64,000 bases of DNA from Paramarasmius palmivorus (lineage: Eukaryota > Basidiomycota > Agaricomycetes > Agaricales > Marasmiaceae), in contig JAYKXP010000201.1 in NCBI GenBank assembly GCA_037176845.1, forward strand, positions 1 to 64,000, written 5' to 3'. Of the stretch, positions 59,406 to 64,000 are shown piece after piece; the first letter of the stretch is position 1, and each line of letters starts with the position of its first letter. Under the pieces are notes generated by a model. The model did no database searches and was not told the origin of the DNA. It saw only the letters and a list, made by a program, of their open reading frames with translations. A program made the position numbers and the translations under genes.

Positions 59406-62326
59406 ATGCCGATAATGAGCGAACAGAAAGCTGCAATAGAGAATGTCATCAAGGCAATAACAACGGCTGTAGCGCCAGGTCGAGGGAGGAGGATTCTGAG
59501 CACAATTTTCATGGAACTGGTGGACCGGGAAGCCTGGCCAGATTACTATGAGGCAAGTGTCATAGATAGCTCTTTAGAGGTGTTCTAATTGCTTTCGTTC
59601 TATGCGCAGGCAATACCGGAACCTCGCTGTATCAAACACATCAAAGCTTCAGTCGAAAAGGGTCGATATAAGGATTCGTTGGACGTCTACACGGACTTGG
59701 CTTTGGTGTTCTGGAATGCTTTATACTACAACGAGGAGACTAGTCAAATTGCAAAGGATGCAACTACGCTAAAGGTATGTGACCCTTGTGTCAATTTTCT
59801 CGAGTTTAATAATCACAGTGCTGGGCAGAATATCCTTGAATCTGAATGGAAAAAGCATACAGTTCTACCACCTCCTCGATCCACCTCACCGCCTCCTCAG
59901 TCCGCGCAAAAAGTAAGAAAACCTCTGCCACCATTACCCCAATCGAAAAAGGCTGCGCCTCAACCAACAGCAATGCCCGTTGTTGTAGCACCGCAACCAA
60001 AAGTCGCGCAACCTATGAAAGTAACGGCGACACCTGTTGCAAGCACCTCCAATGCATCCAATCTTCAAAAGCCCAGCCAGAACAGCGAGCATCATCTCCG
60101 GATGTCGATGTCGACATTGGTGGTTCCCCAGAACCAGAGGGGCATTCAGAAGACAAGCTCAGGATGGAAGGTGTTCAACAGCGCGACTCAGTTAGTGAAG
60201 AGATTGTCAGACAGCTAGAGCGGAGCCTTCCTAGGTGGCCTGGCTTCGGTGGACTTGGATGGATGGACGAAGGCAATCAGGTATGCACTCCACTCCTATT
60301 GGCTTTTCTCTCGCTAACGTTCTCAACATCCATGTAGTCGGTATACAGCACCATTGTCCACGCCATTAAGAGCCACAAGGATGTTATGTGAGCGCTACTG
60401 TAGTGCTCGGTTAATCATTACTCACAACAAACAACCGCAGCGGCAATCGATTTGCATCAGCTCTAGAAGAAGTTCCTGACGTTGCGAATGGCCCAACTGC
60501 AACCATAACGGCAAGTATTCTTTTCATCAATGGTGCTGCGATCATCCCAATGACTCATTCATAGACACCATTATCCCTCAAAATCATTGAGGTGAATGAG
60601 CCCTGTCAATTCATCCTTTCCATTGCTAACCGCCCCTGTAGGCGCGAGTACGCAGCAATGAATACTCCACACCCCAGGCATTTGATAAAGATATGGCACT
60701 CCTGTTCGAAAAGGCACGAAGATGGCACGAACAATCCAATCATTCATACGGCCATGTTCTCCTCCTTCAGGTACGTACTTCCCGCACATTCGACAGTCTG
60801 ATTCTGATCCCAGGCCCCAGAGACTCTATCAAGCTCTCACATCAAGCAATCCCCCGTCTGGGCCCCCTTATAGTTCTACCACCAACTTTGCTTCTTTGAA
60901 GGCTGGGCCAGGCAACGTCAAACCAGTGCATGGGGATGGAGAAGGTGTCGCGGGTGTTACTAATCACCGGGTCGTAACGAAAGACAAAACCATCGTGGAT
61001 GAGGTACACTACAAGGGTTGGACGATCAAGCTGGCAGATTGGCTGCATCTAAGCAATCCTGACGACCCCAGTCGACCTATCATCGGTCAAGTATTTAGGT
61101 GTTGGGTTTCCGAAGAAGAGTACGTAAATCTTGTCATATGCTTCGATTATGTTGATTGTCTTGTAGGTCCAGGAAAGGCCAACTTGGGGTCACGGTTTCT
61201 TGGTATTACAGGCCAGAACAGGTACGCAAAGTCTACATCAAACGGCAACATACTCTAACACGATCGATAGACATATCATCCTGCCAACCGCATCTTCTGG
61301 GAGAAGGAGGTATTCAAAACCAGTCAGTCTGTCCATTCATCTTGTCATTCTGTGTCTCAATCATTCACTCCACCGTGGATCAGGTCATTTCGCGGAACAT
61401 CCTGTGTCCGATATCATTGAGAAAATCGCGTGTCAATTCACTGCGCGACATATTCGGGGCAGACCTCGTGCACCCTACTGGTGGCCTGGTTTCCCACTGT
61501 ATGTCTGCGATTCCCGATACAACGACCGAGATCGCATCTTCGTCCGCATCAAGAACTGGAATTCATGCATTCCAGAAGAAGTCCGCAAGAGCGAAGAGTT
61601 TATGCCGATATATCCGTTCGAACGAACTGTCTATCCTAGTCGGCTGGCCAGTCCATTTTTGACAATGGGAAAACTGCTCAAGGGACCAGGTGGCCTCGTC
61701 GAGTCTTCTGATCCTATTGATATCGAGACAACCGACACTTCCGGAAAGAAGACTCGCAGGGCTTTGGGGGATCCCGGACATAGCAAAGGCTTAGCCGTAC
61801 CAGTCGCCACTCCAGCTACTACCTCTTATCCTACCACCAACTATGGTTATACTCAGCCCACGTACAACACTGTGCCTCAGCCATACCAGCAAGCACCCAC
61901 TCCTAGCTCAAAGCCTACGATCGACAGGACTGTTCTAACAGCAGCAGGAGGCCCTGCCATGGGTAACAACGTTCACATCGAAAAGCTCCCGTCCGATATG
62001 AGTGCGTGGTATTCTACTGAATATAACACAATTCTCGATACTAATGATACTTCGAAATTAATTAAGCTCGTCATTTCGACCGTGATCCGGAAACAAACCA
62101 GGTGCTTTGGTTTGCTTCCCCGCCGCTCAACGTGGCTCCCACACCGAAGCCACAACATAGCTTGGCTTATTTGCACTTCTTAGCGACTAAGCGAAAACGA
62201 GAGCAACAAGAAGAAGGTGGTTCTCAGACTGCTGAAGAATCAGCGCCCAAGAAGCAGAACCGTTTTTCTGCTCCACCCTCAATGATGGAGAGGCTAGCCG
62301 CAATTCCCAAGGATCTTTCGGCATGA
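59406..62326 (+). CDS. RSC1/RSC2-type bromodomain-BAH chromatin remodelling subunit
   Basis: Component of the RSC (SWI/SNF-class) nucleosome remodeller. Exon 1 starts MPIMSEQKAAIENVIKAITT and contains bromodomain 1, continuing with AIPEPRCIKHIKASVEKGRY and LALVFWNALYYNEETSQIAK. A Pro-rich linker follows. A second bromodomain-like unit carries EYSTPQAFDKDMALLFEKAR. The BAH domain comes after it: YKGWTIKLADWLHLSNPDDP, GQVFRCWVSEEE, GVTVSWYYRPEQTYHPANRI and HFAEHPVSDIIEKIACQFTA. Then PPYWWPGFPLYVCDSRYND-type sequence, FVRIKNWNSCIP and a Pro/Tyr/Ser-rich region ending RLAAIPKDLSA. Order and content match yeast Rsc1/Rsc2. Intron 1 uses a GC donor (GAG|gcaagt). In the linker (about 59990-60080) the frame changes by one base with no clean intron to explain it. 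Confidence 0.88.
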
Positions 62327-63100
62327 GCCAGGATTAGTTTTATCGATGATTCGAGCGTTCGTGTTCATGGGTTTGGACGACTCGGAGGAGATCTAATCTG
62401 CTTGCCGCGACGCATCATGGGGTTACTTGGCCATACAGCTTTGAAAAGGGTAGCCTAACGTGCGAGCTGTCCTGGCCTGTCGGAGATGCCATACTTCGTT
62501 GATAGCACCTCGGATTTTCGCCGGAAAACCAGGGGTTCTGGCCGGCGGACGAGTACCTGCCTAGGCCACATATACGCTATATATTTACGCTGGGGGAATT
62601 CGGGTCGTGTTTTGTTCGTAGCGCTGTGTACTGTATGTATGGAATCGGTGTAGAGATATTATTGAACGTCTGCTTGCGGCGTGTACGGCGAACTCCGACC
62701 CGGCCATGCTGTGCTGTTCACTTTCGGAGATGCTGATTTTGTCCTCATCCATGTCCACGCACTGAGAGTTCTCAAACTTCACAGCTGTAATACAGTAAGG
62801 AGCTGCTCTGCATTCCTTTAGAGATCTTTGGGAACCTTTGCTGTCGTGCAGACAAAGCAGCCATTGTCTACAGCGGGAAGCAGCTTCACAGGCTCAAGGC
62901 GCCCAGCCCGGCCGGATTGACAGAACATACGGTGACCGTACATCTGGATGCTATCCTGAAAAGAGCAAAGTGCTCTTGTCACGAGCGCTGATTGCACGGT
63001 TCTCGTTTTTAATAAGACGGGACCGCATGCCCTTGGTTCCCTGACCTGTTCCTTCGGTTCCCCTTCTGTCAACTTTTCAGAGGTGCTCTCTCGACCGAAA
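62327..63100. other. Intergenic, no gene recognised
   Basis: 3' region of the RSC-type gene and promoter of the next gene. Short frames only. A palindrome-rich patch, ccggaaaaccaggggttctggccgg, lies near 62521-62546. Confidence 0.35.
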
Positions 63101-64000
63101 ATGCTTTCAACGTTGGCATATTTCGTTATCGGATTCCCTATACTTGCCAGTGCAGCAATCTTCGAACCTCGAGCTATTCAAACCAACGCAACATGTGGGC
63201 CAGATTTCGGCTGGATGTCCAACAGTGGGGGGTTGACTCCGTGTCAATTATCGGCACATTTGATGGCTGCTTGTTTGCAAGGAGGTGAGGTTGGATTCAA
63301 TAACGTTCGATGTCCATTGACTGAGGACGTTACTGTCAGATTACATAGTCCCTGCTTTGCAGAAAGGAAATCATTATAACCCACCGAACTCGCAAGAAAA
63401 CACAATCAATCGATGCTCATGGTAGGTACTGCACATTCACTTTTCTGAGGGTTACTGATTCTTGATTTGTTGGCAAGTTCGTGGGCTACTTATAACCTCT
63501 TCAGCGCGTGTACTGCCTGTCAAGGCCTGACAGAGTCGATTTCACGGTGCGTTTTTTCGACTCGTAGAGTTTGTCCTTGTCCTAATGGCACTGACAGATG
63601 GGTGGCCTGGCAAGCCAACTGCGCTGGCCAGCTTTCTACTACGTCAGTGCAGCAATTACCACACTCCGTGTACACATCATTAAAGATATATGTAGCTATT
63701 GGCCAAACGGCGTTCCGACGCCAAGCAACGTCCGCATACCTTCCTATGCGGGAACCAATGGTTAGTATTCAACGGAAATGCCAGATCCATTAGTCTCATG
63801 CCTTCAACAGCTTCACAATGGAATGATGGGACTTTCAACATAGAGCAAGCGAAGAACATTTCAGATTTGCGTGCGTAGATCACGTTGAAATTCGAGCAGG
63901 CTGTTGTTAAAAGTTATCTATAGATAAACCGGACCTTGGGACTACCGAACTCACCACCTCACCGAGTGCTTCACCGACATCGAACAAAACACCGGTTGGC
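63101..64000 (+). CDS. Secreted/type I membrane protein with Cys-rich ectodomain (3' end outside window)
   Basis: Start MLSTLAYFVIGFPILASAAI, a signal peptide. The mature part begins with NATCGPDFGWMSNSGGLTPC, then QLSAHLMAACLQG, and after introns VPALQKGNHYNPPN, INRCSCSWATYNLFSACTAC and RWVAWQANCAGQ. This arrangement (T-C-G-P-x-F-G-W-M-x-N..P-C..A, then C-x-C-S-x-x-x-Y-x-L-x-x-A-C-x-x-C and a W-x-x-W-x-x-N-C block) is a family widespread in agaricomycetes. There the Cys-rich ectodomain is usually followed by a Ser/Thr-rich stalk and one transmembrane helix. The last bases of the window read a Thr/Ser/Pro-rich stalk, so the membrane helix would lie just past 64000. Function is unknown; a surface or sensing role is only inferred from topology. 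Confidence 0.75.

Noticed and set aside
61200..62183. A single 327-codon frame
   Set aside because: It runs through at least one intron of the RSC1/2-type gene; only the part from about 61380 is genuine protein, and the 3' end overruns the last intron near 61999-62069.

Overview
This window is eukaryotic nuclear DNA, most likely from an agaricomycete basidiomycete with a plant-litter or wood-decay enzyme set. The evidence is: genes cut by many introns of about 50-60 nt with GT(A/G)-AG ends and CTAAC/CTGAC-like branch sites; Pol II and Pol III genes closely packed on both strands; families expanded in mushrooms (F-box proteins with an N-terminal coiled coil, a seven-helix membrane family, a sulfotransferase-like P-loop family, a secreted Cys-rich ectodomain protein); and lignocellulose enzymes (laccase, GH45 endoglucanase, tandem tannase/feruloyl esterases). 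No prokaryotic, plasmid, viral or CRISPR feature was seen.

Layout. 0.9-2.5 kb: a decayed VPS4 ATPase pseudogene (-). 3.5-7.2 kb: a small SH3/Tudor-like protein and an F-box protein (+). 7.4-9.0 kb: a multi-helix membrane protein (-), divergent from two tandem tannase/feruloyl-esterase genes (9.4-13.3 kb, +). 13.4-19.1 kb: BCP1 (-) and CAND1 (+), divergent from a 167-nt shared promoter. 19.7-21.6 kb: two lineage-specific proteins. 21.8-26.8 kb: an MFS transporter (+) and APC2 (-), tail to tail with 26 nt between stop codons. 28.0-29.2 kb: GH45 cellulase and a tRNA-Ile(AAU). 31.3-32.5 kb: a damaged C2H2 zinc-finger gene. 32.5-35.7 kb: gene-poor, with a CpG-depleted island. 35.7-36.4 kb: a Cys-rich protein. 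37.1-39.6 kb: laccase (-). 41.1-47.3 kb: a C2H2 regulator and a GH99/GH71-like protein with a long disordered tail (both -). 47.4-51.2 kb: a P-loop kinase (+) and an amino-acid permease (-). 53.2-57.6 kb: an OPT oligopeptide transporter (+). 57.8-58.9 kb: a sulfotransferase-like protein (-). 59.4-62.3 kb: an RSC1/RSC2-type bromodomain-BAH protein (+). 63.1 kb to the end: a Cys-rich ectodomain protein cut by the window edge.

Functionally there are housekeeping genes of the ubiquitin-ligase world (CAND1, APC2, F-box) and chromatin or ribosome factors (RSC1/2, BCP1). Interleaved with them are nutrition genes: laccase, GH45, tannases, and MFS, OPT and amino-acid transporters. This does not look like one co-regulated cluster.

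A recurring oddity is single-base frame breaks in otherwise well-conserved genes (tannase copy 1, CAND1, the P-loop kinase, OPT, RSC1/2, perhaps APC2, and several in one C2H2 gene). Some fall in homopolymers, so assembly indels are a serious alternative to real gene decay. The VPS4 relic, by contrast, carries many stops and shifts and is a true pseudogene. I found no convincing undescribed multi-gene system. Exon boundaries were placed by eye from splice consensus and family alignment from memory.
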